In this document: piece after piece, positions 27,133-35,501 of the stretch
Numbering within the stretch: the stretch's first letter is position 1
Layout of the letters: every line of letters begins with the position of its first letter
Source of the DNA: Spongiactinospora sp. TRM90649
Lineage (GTDB): Bacteria; Actinomycetota; Actinomycetes; Streptosporangiales; Streptosporangiaceae
NCBI RefSeq assembly: GCF_029382225.1
Contig: NZ_JARLTC010000008.1
Span: forward strand, 1-64,000
DNA length: 64,000 bases
Direction of reading: 5' to 3'
Translations under genes and position numbers: made by a program
Notes under the pieces: generated by a model
Told to the model about the DNA's origin: nothing
The model's database searches: none
Seen by the model: only the letters and a program-made list of their open reading frames with translations

Positions 27133-28760
27133 TGGATCTCAGAACTGCGTGTCCTCTCACCGCGCACGAGGCGCTGGACCGCGCCGCGCTGCTCGCTCCC
27201 GACATCGAGGCGATAGTCACCGCCGATGACCGGGTGACCTACGCCGAGCTGGCCGAGGAGGTCGCCCGCATTCGCGCGGCGCTCACCGCCGCCGGCATCG
27301 GGCACGGTGACCGGGTCGGCGTCTGCCTGGGCAACGGGCCGCGCTGGGTGGCCCTGTTCGTCGCCATCGGAAGCGTCGGAGCCGTCACGGTCCCGGTGAA
27401 CACGCGGTTCACCGCCGGCGAGGTGGAGTACACGCTGCAGCACGCCCGCATCTCCACCCTGTTCGTGGCGGACCGGGTGCTGAGCGTGGACTTCATCGCG
27501 ATGCTCCGTGAACTCGGCATCGGTCATGCCGGAACACCGACCTGCCCGGCCCTGCCCGATCTCAAGTCGGTCGTGGCGCTCGGCGAGAACGTGCCGAGCT
27601 GGGCGACCGCGTGGTCGGACTTCGTCGACGCGGGGAGCGACGTAGGCGACGTGCCGCCCACCGCCGGTCCGGACGACATCCTGCTGGTCCAGTACACGTC
27701 AGGTACCACCTCGCGGCCCAAGGGCGTGCTGCTCACCCATAGCAGCATGTGCGCCGACGCGTTCTTCGCCGGGGTACGCCTCGGCCTGCGCACGGGCGAT
27801 CGCTACCACAGCGCGCGGCCGTTCTTCCACGTCGCGGGGAGCACGCTCTCGGTGCTCGCGTCGATCCAGCACGCGACCACGCTGGTGACCATGCCCCGCT
27901 TCGAGCCCGGCGAGGCGCTGCGCCTGTTCGAGGTGGAACGGTGCACGCACTTCTCCGGCAACGACACCATCGCGCTGATGCTGCTCAACCACCCCGACCG
28001 CCCCCAGCGGAAGCTGCACCTGCGGGGAGCCTGGGTCGCGGCGTCCCCCACCGTGATCCGGCGCGTGATCGACGAGCTGGGCGCCACCGAGTGCGTCGCC
28101 GCCTACGGCCTGTCCGAGGCCTCCCCCAACGTCTCGTTGTCCGCCTGGTGGGAGGACGAGGCCGTACGGGTCTCCGGCGCGATGCGCGTCCAGCCGGGTG
28201 TCGAGGTCCGGATCCGCGCCCTCGACGACGGTTCCGACTGCGCCCCAGGCGAACCGGGCTCGATCCTCGTCCGCGGCTGGAACGTCATGCGCGGCTACCT
28301 CGACGACCCCGAGCAGACCGCCGCCACCATCGACGCCGACGGCTGGCTGTTCACCGGCGACATCGGCATCCTCGACGAGGCCGGTCGCCTGCAGTTCGTC
28401 GGACGCACGAAGGACATCATCAGGGTCGGCGGGGAGAACGTCGCCCCCGCCGACATCGAGGACGCCCTGCACCGCCACCCCGGTGTCCGTCAGGCCGCCG
28501 TGGTCGGGGTCCCGCACGAGCGGCTGATCGAGGTCCCCTTCGCGTTCGTCGTGCTCACCGAGGCCACCGACGCCACCGAGGAGGAGCTGCTCGACTGGTC
28601 CCGCTCGCACCTCGCGGGGTTCAAGGTCCCTCGTTACCTCCGCATCGTGGAGGGGTTCGAGAACATCGGGATGACCGCCAGCTCGAAGGTGCAGAAGAAC
28701 CAGCTCGCGGCCCACGCGCGCAAGCTGCTGGAGCAGGGGCGCAGCGGGGTGGGGGCGTGA
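27132..28760 (+). CDS. Acyl-CoA synthetase (AMP-forming, class I adenylate-forming)
   Basis: 542 aa. P-loop-like motif VQYTSGTTSRPKGVLLTH, A5-type YGLSEASPN, GWLFTGDIG and the C-terminal hinge GRTKDIIRVGGENVAP; the adenylation lysine lies in SSKVQKNQL. Activates a carboxylic acid to its CoA thioester; the chain or ring cannot be told from motifs. Coupled to the small ORF upstream (TGATG) and to the nitronate monooxygenase downstream (GTGA), under the probable MarR operator. Confidence 0.9.
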   Translation: MDLRTACPLTAHEALDRAALLAPDIEAIVTADDRVTYAELAEEVARIRAALTAAGIGHGDRVGVCLGNGPRWVALFVAIGSVGAVTVPVNTRFTAGEVEYTLQHARISTLFVADRVLSVDFIAMLRELGIGHAGTPTCPALPDLKSVVALGENVPSWATAWSDFVDAGSDVGDVPPTAGPDDILLVQYTSGTTSRPKGVLLTHSSMCADAFFAGVRLGLRTGDRYHSARPFFHVAGSTLSVLASIQHATTLVTMPRFEPGEALRLFEVERCTHFSGNDTIALMLLNHPDRPQRKLHLRGAWVAASPTVIRRVIDELGATECVAAYGLSEASPNVSLSAWWEDEAVRVSGAMRVQPGVEVRIRALDDGSDCAPGEPGSILVRGWNVMRGYLDDPEQTAATIDADGWLFTGDIGILDEAGRLQFVGRTKDIIRVGGENVAPADIEDALHRHPGVRQAAVVGVPHERLIEVPFAFVVLTEATDATEEELLDWSRSHLAGFKVPRYLRIVEGFENIGMTASSKVQKNQLAAHARKLLEQGRSGVGA

Positions 28761-29710
28761 TCTCCACCTCGGTCACCCGCCTGCTCGGCATCGACCTGCC
28801 GATCATTCAGGGCGGAATGTCCTGGGCCTCGTCCTGCTCCGCCCTACCGCTCGCGGTGAGCCGCGCCGGTGGGCTCGGAGTCGTCGCCGTGGGCCCGATG
28901 CGGCTCCCCGATCTCACGCGCACGCTCGACGAGATGGAGGCCGGTACCGACCGGCCGTGGGCCGTCAACCTGCCCCTCTACCGGCGGGGCGCCGACGAGG
29001 TGATCGATCTCCTCCTCCGGCGCAGACCGCCGATCCTGATCGCGTCCCAGGGCGGGACGCAGCGCTACCTCGATCGCTTCCGCGACGTCGGCACGACCTG
29101 CCTGCACGTCGTCGCCGGCACCGAGCACGCCCACAAGGCGGCGACGGCGGGCGTCGACGGACTCGTCGTCGTCGGCGCAGAAGCGGGTGGCCACCCGCCG
29201 CCCGCCATGGTCACCACGCAGGTCCTCGTGCGCGCCGTCGTCACCGAGATCCCCGACATCCCCGTCATCGCCTCCGGCGGTGTCGCCGACGGCGCGGGTC
29301 TCGCGGCGATGCTCGCCCTCGGGGCCGGCGCCGCGCAGTTGGGCACCCGGTTCCTCGCCAGCCACGAGGCGACCGTCCACCCGAACTACAAGGCCGCCGT
29401 CCTCGCGGCGAACGTCGACGGCACCCGCACCGTCGGGCACGGCCTCGGCCTCACCCGCGCGCTGGCGAACGAGTTCACCGCCCGCATGACCGAACTCGAG
29501 GAGTCCAACGCGGACCTCGACGTGCGCCGCAAGGCGTTCCAGGCCGCGACGCTGAGGGACGCCGCACTGCACGGCCACGTCGACTGGGGCAAGGCCGAGG
29601 CGGGCCAGTCCGCCGGGCTCATCCACTCGGTGCTCCCGGCCGCCGAGATCATCGAGCAGATCGTCACGGAGTACGACGCCGCCTGTGCGCGGCTCCACCC
29701 AACTCGATAG
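28757..29710 (+). CDS. Nitronate monooxygenase/2-nitropropane dioxygenase-family FMN enzyme
   Basis: 317-aa TIM-barrel flavoprotein: N-terminal PIIQGGMSWAS, the nucleotide-binding GADGLVV-type strand (VDGLVVVGAEAGGH), VIASGGVADGAGLAAMLALG and GTRFLAS. The family includes true nitronate monooxygenases and enoyl-reductase-like proteins; pairing with an acyl-CoA ligase suggests an acyl-CoA substrate rather than a nitro compound. GTG start overlaps the ligase stop (GTGA). Confidence 0.85.
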   Translation: MISTSVTRLLGIDLPIIQGGMSWASSCSALPLAVSRAGGLGVVAVGPMRLPDLTRTLDEMEAGTDRPWAVNLPLYRRGADEVIDLLLRRRPPILIASQGGTQRYLDRFRDVGTTCLHVVAGTEHAHKAATAGVDGLVVVGAEAGGHPPPAMVTTQVLVRAVVTEIPDIPVIASGGVADGAGLAAMLALGAGAAQLGTRFLASHEATVHPNYKAAVLAANVDGTRTVGHGLGLTRALANEFTARMTELEESNADLDVRRKAFQAATLRDAALHGHVDWGKAEAGQSAGLIHSVLPAAEIIEQIVTEYDAACARLHPTR

Positions 29711-29863
29711 CGGTCGCCGGCGCGCTTCGGAGCCTGTCGTCGATCACCGGACGTGCGGCGATCACCCGACCCAGTGCGGGCTCGCAGCACCTTGACAGCA
29801 CCGAACTCGCCGATATCGGATATGGGATCGGCAAGCTTTGCCCTTGAGGCAAGGGAGGTAAAT
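29711..29863. other. Gap between the nitronate monooxygenase gene and the MoaF-like unit
   Basis: No gene. A TTGACA at 29792-29797 with TATCGG 16 nt later could be a promoter reading right, and TTGCC-N5-GGCAA at 29838-29852 may fold next to the downstream SD. Both are weak calls. Confidence 0.3.
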
Positions 29864-29883
29864 CTTGAACGAAACTGTTCAAG
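29864..29883. promoter_or_regulatory. CTTGAAC-N6-GTTCAAG palindrome, TetR-type operator candidate
   Basis: Perfect 7-bp arms with a 6-nt centre, 20 bp in all, the usual size of a TetR-family operator. It overlaps the TTG start of the small ORF below and lies 266 nt before the MoaF-like gene. No TetR gene is present in the window. Confidence 0.5.
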
Positions 29884-30140
29884 AGACGCGGATCGGCCAC
29901 GTCACCACGGCGTTCGGCCATGACACCGCCGAGTTCCGCCGCGCCGTCTCCGCCTCGAACATGCCGCTCCGCATGACCGATGTCGCACCTAATGATCGAT
30001 GCATAACCGCTCTTCCTGACAAACCAGAGTCCGCCGCTGCGGGCGAAACCGAGCTTGATGAGCCGAGCGGGGATCGCAGGCGCTGCCTCATCCGCGCCCG
30101 CGACGTGCCCGCTCGCCCTCGCCTCGTCTTCCTCCGGTGA
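29865..30140 (+). CDS. Hypothetical 91-aa ORF upstream of the MoaF-like gene
   Basis: TTG start with AAGGGAGG about 7 nt upstream; stops 8 nt before the MoaF-like start. The product is polar, with no signal, membrane segment or recognisable fold. Many codons in the middle end in A or T (GCA CCT AAT GAT CGA), unlike real genes around it, so it may be non-coding leader. It overlaps the TetR-type palindrome. Confidence 0.25.
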   Translation: MNETVQETRIGHVTTAFGHDTAEFRRAVSASNMPLRMTDVAPNDRCITALPDKPESAAAGETELDEPSGDRRRCLIRARDVPARPRLVFLR

Positions 30141-30148
30141 GGAGAACC

Positions 30149-30973
30149 ATGATCAGCGATCTTTCCGAAGCCTCGATCCGTCGACCCATCCACGGACTTC
30201 TCACGGCCGCGGACATCGGCCTCACCAGAACCGATCCGCCGCCCGCCCTCGTCGGCCGTGTGGTCGTGCTCTACGACGACCACGGCACCCGCGTCACGCA
30301 CCGTTTCGGCACGGATACCGTCGCGTGGACGCGGAGCCCGGGGCGCGGAGACGACGTCTCGGCCTCCGGAGAGGACCACTATGAGGCGTTCCGGATCGCG
30401 GACGATCTCTTCTACGTGCAGTTCCGCCGCACGCGGACGCCGGAGGAGACCATCAGCCTCGCGCTCGACTTCACGAGCGGGCACGCGCTGTCGGTGACCA
30501 GTCTGATCAGCGACCCCGCACCGGGCCGCCCCCGGGTCCGGCAGCGCTTCGCGACGGCGCGGATCGAAGGCATCGAGTCGACGATGCTCCCACCGGCGCT
30601 GTCCACCGCGCTCACCGGCCGCCGGGTGCTGTGGGAGTACGGCCCCGACCGCGTGTACGAGCACATCTACCTCGGGCCGCGTCAGTACACCTGGCAGTGC
30701 CTGGCCGGTTCCGAGGAGGGGCTCGCGGACACCGACGAGTGCACCGCCTACGAACTGCGTCCCGGCATCTTCCTGTTCGCTTGGCAGGAGAAAGCGCTTC
30801 CCTGCGCGGCGGTGACGGTCGCCGACCACCGCGACATCCGCAGTATCCGTTCGCGGGGCGTGCTGTTCGGTCTCGACGAGGCGCGTCAGGCCCTCGCCCA
30901 TTTCACACTCGACGGGTTCGGCAAGCTGATCAGCACGACGGTCTATCCCGCCGAGTTCGACCCGGCGCGCTAG
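30149..30973 (+). CDS. MoaF-like protein (calycin-type, MoaF N- and C-domains)
   Basis: 274 aa. Two related beta-barrel halves; the second has the characteristic RRVLWEYGPDRVYEHIYLGP, YTWQCLAGSEEGLADTDEC and FLFAWQEK. The family was named from an Arthrobacter molybdenum gene region, but its biochemical role is not settled; similarity to phenolic-acid-decarboxylase/lipocalin folds suggests small-molecule binding. ATG 30149 follows GTGAGGAG. A strong terminator follows the gene. Confidence 0.75.
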   Translation: MISDLSEASIRRPIHGLLTAADIGLTRTDPPPALVGRVVVLYDDHGTRVTHRFGTDTVAWTRSPGRGDDVSASGEDHYEAFRIADDLFYVQFRRTRTPEETISLALDFTSGHALSVTSLISDPAPGRPRVRQRFATARIEGIESTMLPPALSTALTGRRVLWEYGPDRVYEHIYLGPRQYTWQCLAGSEEGLADTDECTAYELRPGIFLFAWQEKALPCAAVTVADHRDIRSIRSRGVLFGLDEARQALAHFTLDGFGKLISTTVYPAEFDPAR

Positions 30974-31013
30974 TCCAGGCTCGTTAGTCCCGGCACGTCA
31001 GACCCGTTTCCGC

Positions 31014-31041
31014 GGGCCGGACGGCATCCGCCGTCCGGCCC
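31014..31041 (+). terminator. Strong hairpin after the MoaF-like gene
   Basis: 12-bp perfect GC-rich stem (GGGCCGGACGGC at 31014-31025 with its complement at 31030-31041) and an ATCC loop. No U tract, as is common in actinomycete terminators. Confidence 0.7.
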
Positions 31042-31070
31042 GGGGGGCCCACATCACACCATCGGGAGAC

Positions 31071-31089
31071 TGATACATCACGTCTAGTA
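31071..31089. promoter_or_regulatory. Weak GntR-box match before the first binding-protein gene
   Basis: TGATACATCACGTCTAGTA matches the complement of the TTGACATGTAATATATCA operator found at three other promoters at roughly 11-12 of 19 positions. It lies 16 nt before the start codon, so binding would block transcription or initiation. Confidence 0.35.
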
Positions 31090-31104
31090 TGCACGGAGAG
31101 CGGG

Positions 31105-32748
31105 ATGAACAGACGCAGAGCGAAGACCGTACTCGCCCTCGGAACAGTGGCCGCGCTGATGGGCACGACCGCGTGCACCAGCGGAGGCGGCGCAGCCGCC
31201 GGAGAAGACGTACGACCGACGATCCGATACGGGATCATGACCCAGGGCTTCACGTCGATGGATCCGCTCCAGGCGCTGCAGCCGCTCGACCGAATCCTGT
31301 CGATGATGCTGTTCGACGGCCTGGTCCGCTACCGGACCAGCGACACCACCGCGCCGTTCGAGCCGGGAATCGCGCAGGACATCCCGCAGGCGCAGACGAA
31401 GAACGGCAAGCAGGTCTGGACGATCAACCTCCGCGAGGGCGTCATGTGCCCGGCCGGACGCAAGACCAAGGCATACGAGCTCACGTCCGAGGATGTCGTG
31501 TACTCGCTGCAGCGTGCCGCCGACCCCGAACGGTCGTCGTTCGCCGGTAGCTACACCGACTACAAGAGCGTCGACGCCCCCGACGCCCGCACGGTCGAGG
31601 TCACGATGAAGCACCAGGTCTCCCCGGCCGTGTTCCTGTCGACGATCGCCAACTGGCAGGGCGGGCTCATGGTGTGCAAGAAGGCGGTGGAGGCCGAGGG
31701 AGAGGAGTTCGGGCTGCACCCGGTAGGACCGGGCCCGTACACATTCCGCGGCCACACCCCGGGACAGCAGGTCGACCTCGTCGCCAACGACGCCTACTAC
31801 CTCGGCAAGCCCCTCGCGGCCGGGTGGACGATCCGCTTCATGAACGACGACACGGCCCGGCAGGCCGCGTTGTTCAGCGGCGACATCGATCTGGCCGACC
31901 CGTCGGCCGGCGGCGACCTGGGGCTGCGGATGATCGACGAGCGAGAGGGGTTCAAGGTCGTCACGGCCCCGTTGTTCGGCATCTGGTACGCCATGTTCAA
32001 CACCAAGGTCAAGCCGCTGGACGACGTGCGGGTGCGCCAGGCGATGGCGTACGCCATCGACCGCGCCGACTACGTCGCCGCGGCCGGCCCACGCACCGCC
32101 AAGACCGTGCTCAGCGCCTGGAGCGACGCGATGCCGGGCGGGGTGCCCGACGCGCACACCAAGGAGGCGGGCCTGGCGTACGACTACGATCTGGACAAGG
32201 CGCGCAAGCTCCTGGCGGAGGCCGGATATCCCGACGGTTTCCGCATCACCGTCTCAGGTCCCGCGGGCATGCAGTACTACGAGATCCTGCAGGCGCAGCT
32301 CAAGAAGATCGGCGTCCAGGTCGACATCCGGAACGTCGACACGCCGGCCTGGCAGAAGGCCCAGTTGTCCGGCAAGGAACCGATCATCGTCACGCTCATC
32401 GCGTACCGGGCCACCCCGCAGATCACCTATGGCGCGTTCTTCTACGGACCCTCCTCCGTGCTGGGCGGAAGCCGTCCGGCGCAGAACTACATCGGCTACG
32501 ACGGCGCGGACACGCTGATCGATCAGGTCACGCGGGAGTCCGACCCGGGACGCCAGACGCGGCTGTGGCAGGACATCAACGACCAGATCCTCCGCGACGC
32601 CGCGGCGAAGCCGCTGATGCTGGCCTACCGGACCTACGGCGCGGCGTGCGGGTTCACCTGGGGCGGCGTCGAGCCGCCCGTGGCGATCCCGGGGAACTGG
32701 CAGGCCGGCCACAAGGCCACGGTCGACCGCAATGCCAAGGGCTGTTGA
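31105..32748 (+). CDS. ABC transporter substrate-binding lipoprotein (peptide/opine family 5)
   Basis: 547 aa. Lipoprotein signal with lipobox (ALMGTTAC, Cys ~24), then a family 5 solute-binding fold (PFEPGIAQDIP, PGPYTFRGHTPGQQ, AMAYAIDRADY). Close paralogue of the protein at 40414-42072, with long shared stretches such as LSMMLFDGLVRY. No permease genes follow it; it probably feeds the importer encoded at 34.4-38.5 kb with a related ligand. Confidence 0.88.
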   Translation: MNRRRAKTVLALGTVAALMGTTACTSGGGAAAGEDVRPTIRYGIMTQGFTSMDPLQALQPLDRILSMMLFDGLVRYRTSDTTAPFEPGIAQDIPQAQTKNGKQVWTINLREGVMCPAGRKTKAYELTSEDVVYSLQRAADPERSSFAGSYTDYKSVDAPDARTVEVTMKHQVSPAVFLSTIANWQGGLMVCKKAVEAEGEEFGLHPVGPGPYTFRGHTPGQQVDLVANDAYYLGKPLAAGWTIRFMNDDTARQAALFSGDIDLADPSAGGDLGLRMIDEREGFKVVTAPLFGIWYAMFNTKVKPLDDVRVRQAMAYAIDRADYVAAAGPRTAKTVLSAWSDAMPGGVPDAHTKEAGLAYDYDLDKARKLLAEAGYPDGFRITVSGPAGMQYYEILQAQLKKIGVQVDIRNVDTPAWQKAQLSGKEPIIVTLIAYRATPQITYGAFFYGPSSVLGGSRPAQNYIGYDGADTLIDQVTRESDPGRQTRLWQDINDQILRDAAAKPLMLAYRTYGAACGFTWGGVEPPVAIPGNWQAGHKATVDRNAKGC

Positions 32749-32790
32749 GGCTCGCCTCCCCTGTCAAAGATCCAAAGGAGTAGCCACCCG

Positions 32791-33825
32791 ATGACCGTGA
32801 CACCCGTCCCGTTCGACCCCGACCTGCTGCCCGTCTACGAGGCCCTCACCAGCGGTGGGGGCCCGCCGCTCGGCCCGGAGGTCATCCGCGCGCAGCGCGG
32901 CGCCGGGCTGATGGCCAAGCCCATCGAGGACATCCTCGGTGGCCGTCCGGTGGAGTTCGAGGACCGGGTGATCCCGGGCCCGGCCGGAGCCCCGGACCTC
33001 ACCGTCTCCATCCTGCGCCCGAAGGGCGGGGTCACGACCCCGGCCGCGCTGTACAACATCCACGGCGGCGGGATGTGCATGGGCAACCGGTTCTGGTCCA
33101 TGGAGAGCTTCGTGGAGCTCGTGGACGTCTACGGGCTCGTCGCGGTCTCCGTGGAGTACCGGCTGGCGCCGGAGCACCCGGATCCCGCGCCGGTCGAGGA
33201 CTGCTACGCGGGCCTCGTCTGGCTCTCCGAGCACGCCGGCGAGCTGGGCTTCGACCCGGGACGCATCGTCGTGATGGGGCGCAGCGCGGGCGGCGGCCTC
33301 GCCGCGGGCGTGTCGCTGCTGGCGCGCGACCGGGGCGGGCCCGCCATCGCCGGGCAGGGGCTGTACTGCCCGATGATCGACGACCGGAACACCACGCCGT
33401 CGAGTCACCAGTACGACGGGATCGGCTGGTGGGACCGTAACAGCAACCTCTGGGGCTGGCGTTTCCTGCTGGGTGACGCCGTGGGCGGCCCTGAGGTGTC
33501 CCCGTACGCGGCGCCGTCGCGGGCTACCGACCTGTCCGGTCTGCCGCCCGCCTACATCGACGCGGGCGCCTGCGAGGTGTTCCGCGACGAGGCCGTCGAC
33601 TACGCGACACGCATCTGGGCGGTCGGCGGCCAGGCCGAGCTGCACATCTGGGCGGGGGCGTTCCACGGCTTCACGGAGCAGGCTCCCGACACCACGGTCA
33701 GCCGGGCGTCGAAGGCCGCCCGCGGCTCCTGGCTCGAACGCGTCCTCGATCTCCCCCCGGCGACCGCCGGGAAGGTCGAAGGCGGCGGGCCGGCCGCCAC
33801 GCCGCTCGACGGCGTGCACGGATGA
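32791..33825 (+). CDS. Alpha/beta-hydrolase esterase, hormone-sensitive-lipase family
   Basis: 344 aa. Oxyanion motif NIHGGGMCMGN, nucleophile elbow GRSAGGGLA, then the acid in DAGACEVFRDEA and the His in AGAFHGFTE: a complete family IV catalytic triad. No signal peptide, so cytoplasmic; likely hydrolyses an ester or lactone of the imported substrate. Follows the binding-protein gene by 42 nt with AAAGGAG as SD, so probably cotranscribed. Confidence 0.85.
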   Translation: MTVTPVPFDPDLLPVYEALTSGGGPPLGPEVIRAQRGAGLMAKPIEDILGGRPVEFEDRVIPGPAGAPDLTVSILRPKGGVTTPAALYNIHGGGMCMGNRFWSMESFVELVDVYGLVAVSVEYRLAPEHPDPAPVEDCYAGLVWLSEHAGELGFDPGRIVVMGRSAGGGLAAGVSLLARDRGGPAIAGQGLYCPMIDDRNTTPSSHQYDGIGWWDRNSNLWGWRFLLGDAVGGPEVSPYAAPSRATDLSGLPPAYIDAGACEVFRDEAVDYATRIWAVGGQAELHIWAGAFHGFTEQAPDTTVSRASKAARGSWLERVLDLPPATAGKVEGGGPAATPLDGVHG

Positions 33826-33854
33826 TGACGGCCGTCCTCCGATATACACCAGCT

Positions 33855-33882
33855 TTGACATGTAATATATCAAGGGTAGAAT
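33855..33882 (+). promoter_or_regulatory. Promoter with GntR operator in the spacer, upstream of the cupin gene
   Basis: TTGACA (33855-33860), 16-nt spacer, TAGAAT (33877-33882). The -35 and spacer together contain TGACATGT-A-ATATATCA, a 17-bp pseudo-palindrome also found at 46306-46321 and 56861-56876. A repressor bound here would cover the promoter. Confidence 0.65.
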
Positions 33883-33981
33883 TCAGGGTAGTAGAGGACG
33901 TCACGTAGCGCCGTCGTCATCGGCCCCGGCGAGGATCGGGGTCAGGCCGTCCGGCGATTCAGACGAAGTGAGGAGCGATCC

Positions 33982-34347
33982 ATGACGATGAACTACCGCC
34001 CCGCGGAGCTTGATCTGAGCGAAGCGAAGCAGCGGCCGCTGGTGCCGCCGAGCGCCACGCCCATCGAGCCGGCCGAGATTCTCACCCGCAACCGCGTCCT
34101 GCACATGAGCGAGGACAAGAAGTTCATCATCGGCCACTGGGAGTGCGCGCCGGGGTCGTCCCGCTGGGAGTACCCCAACCGCGAGGAGTCCATCTTCGTG
34201 CTGTCCGGCAGCATGACCGTGCAGGAGGACGGCGGCGAGCCCGTCAAGCTCACGGCCGGGGCGAGCGCGGTGTTCCCGATCGGCTGGAAGGGCACCTGGA
34301 CCGTCCACGAGACCTTCCAGAAGGTGTACCACATCTACCGCCACTAA
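33982..34347 (+). CDS. Small single-domain cupin protein
   Basis: 121-aa cupin_3/DUF861-like protein (EDKKFIIGHWECAPGSSRWE, EESIFVLSGSMTVQEDGG, AVFPIGWKGTWTVHE). The conserved core has few histidines, so a metal site is not assured; relatives are thought to bind small sugars or acids. Monocistronic: own promoter with GntR-type operator upstream and a perfect terminator hairpin 17 nt after the stop. Confidence 0.8.
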   Translation: MTMNYRPAELDLSEAKQRPLVPPSATPIEPAEILTRNRVLHMSEDKKFIIGHWECAPGSSRWEYPNREESIFVLSGSMTVQEDGGEPVKLTAGASAVFPIGWKGTWTVHETFQKVYHIYRH

Positions 34348-34363
34348 GATCGTGGCAAGTAGA

Positions 34364-34395
34364 AAGGCCCGGAAGCCTTACGGCTTCCGGGCCTT
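34364..34395. terminator. Bidirectional intrinsic terminator
   Basis: 14-bp perfect stem (AAGGCCCGGAAGCC at 34364-34377, complement at 34382-34395) with a TTAC loop, A-rich before and T after. Sits between the cupin gene and the converging ABC transporter operon, so it can serve both strands. Confidence 0.85.
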
Positions 34396-34445
34396 CGCCA
34401 TTGTGCTCGCGGCACGAAAGGCCGCCCGGGGGTGGGCGGCCCCCT

Positions 34446-35459
34446 CTACTCGCGGGCGGGGAAGTGGCAGGCGTTGAGCGCGCCGATCCCGGCGCGGTCG
34501 AGCAGCGCGGGCTCCTCCTCCGCGCACACGTCGGCGGCCTTCCAGCACCGGGTGCGGAACCGGCAGCCGCTCGGCGGATCGGTCGGGCTGGGGACGTCGC
34601 CCTCAAGGATGATCTCTTTCTTCCGGCCGCGGGAGCCGACCTCGGCCGAGGGGATGGCGCTCAGCAGCGCCTGCGTGTACGGGTGGCTGGGGTCGGACAG
34701 CACCTCCGGGCCGGCCTCGACGATCCGGCCCAGGTACATCACCAGCACGCGGTGGCTGACGGCGCGCACCACGGCCACGTCGTGCGCGATGAGCAGGTAG
34801 GACAGTCCCAGCTCGTCCTGCAGGTCCATGAGCAGGTTGATGATCTGAGCCTGGATGGACACGTCGAGCGCGGAGATCGGCTCGTCGAGCACCAGCACCT
34901 GCGGCTTCAGCGCGAGCGCGCGGGCGATGCCGATGCGCTGCATCTGCCCGCCGGAGAACTCGTGCGGGAACCGGTTCGCGTACATGGGCTGCAGGCCGAC
35001 GAGCTCCAGGAGCTCCTCGGCCACGTGCTTCTCCCGGGGGATCCCCTGCACGCGGAGGGGCTCCTCGATGATGTCCCGCACCCGCATCCGCGGGTTGACC
35101 GAGGCGAACGGGTCCTGGAAGACGATCTGCACCTCCCGCCGCAGCATCCGCATCTGGCTGCGGCTGGCGGTCCTGAGGTCCATGCCCTTGTACCAGATGT
35201 TCCCGGCGGTCGGGCGGGCAAGCCCGACGAGCGACCGTGCGACGGTCGACTTGCCGCACCCCGACTCGCCGACGAGCGCGACGGTCTCGCCCTTGTTCAG
35301 CGTGAAGTCCACCCCGTCGACGGCGTACACCGTCTCGGCGTACCGGCCGCGCCTGCGCCTGCCGAGGGGAAAGTGGATCTTAAGTCCCTCGATCCGCAGC
35401 AGTTCCTCGCCGACCGGTTCCGCGGGGTCCACCACGTCTTGCTGGGCGCTGTGCAACAT
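34446..35459 (-). CDS. Peptide/opine ABC transporter ATP-binding protein (DppF-type)
   Basis: About 337 aa. Walker A GESGCGKST, signature FSGGQMQRIGIARAL, Walker B VLVLDEPISALD and the C-terminal oligopeptide-family extension with its Cys-containing motif (PSGCRFRTRCWKAADVC). ATG 35459 has GAGGAG upstream; a GTG at 35486 is open too. Distal gene of the operon; pairs with the DppD-type ATPase upstream. Ends 51 nt before the bidirectional terminator. Confidence 0.9.
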   Translation of the reverse strand: MLHSAQQDVVDPAEPVGEELLRIEGLKIHFPLGRRRRGRYAETVYAVDGVDFTLNKGETVALVGESGCGKSTVARSLVGLARPTAGNIWYKGMDLRTASRSQMRMLRREVQIVFQDPFASVNPRMRVRDIIEEPLRVQGIPREKHVAEELLELVGLQPMYANRFPHEFSGGQMQRIGIARALALKPQVLVLDEPISALDVSIQAQIINLLMDLQDELGLSYLLIAHDVAVVRAVSHRVLVMYLGRIVEAGPEVLSDPSHPYTQALLSAIPSAEVGSRGRKKEIILEGDVPSPTDPPSGCRFRTRCWKAADVCAEEEPALLDRAGIGALNACHFPARE

Positions 35460-35501
35460 GAGCTCCGACTCCTCACCGTCGAGCACGAGCGTGGGGCACG
35501 C

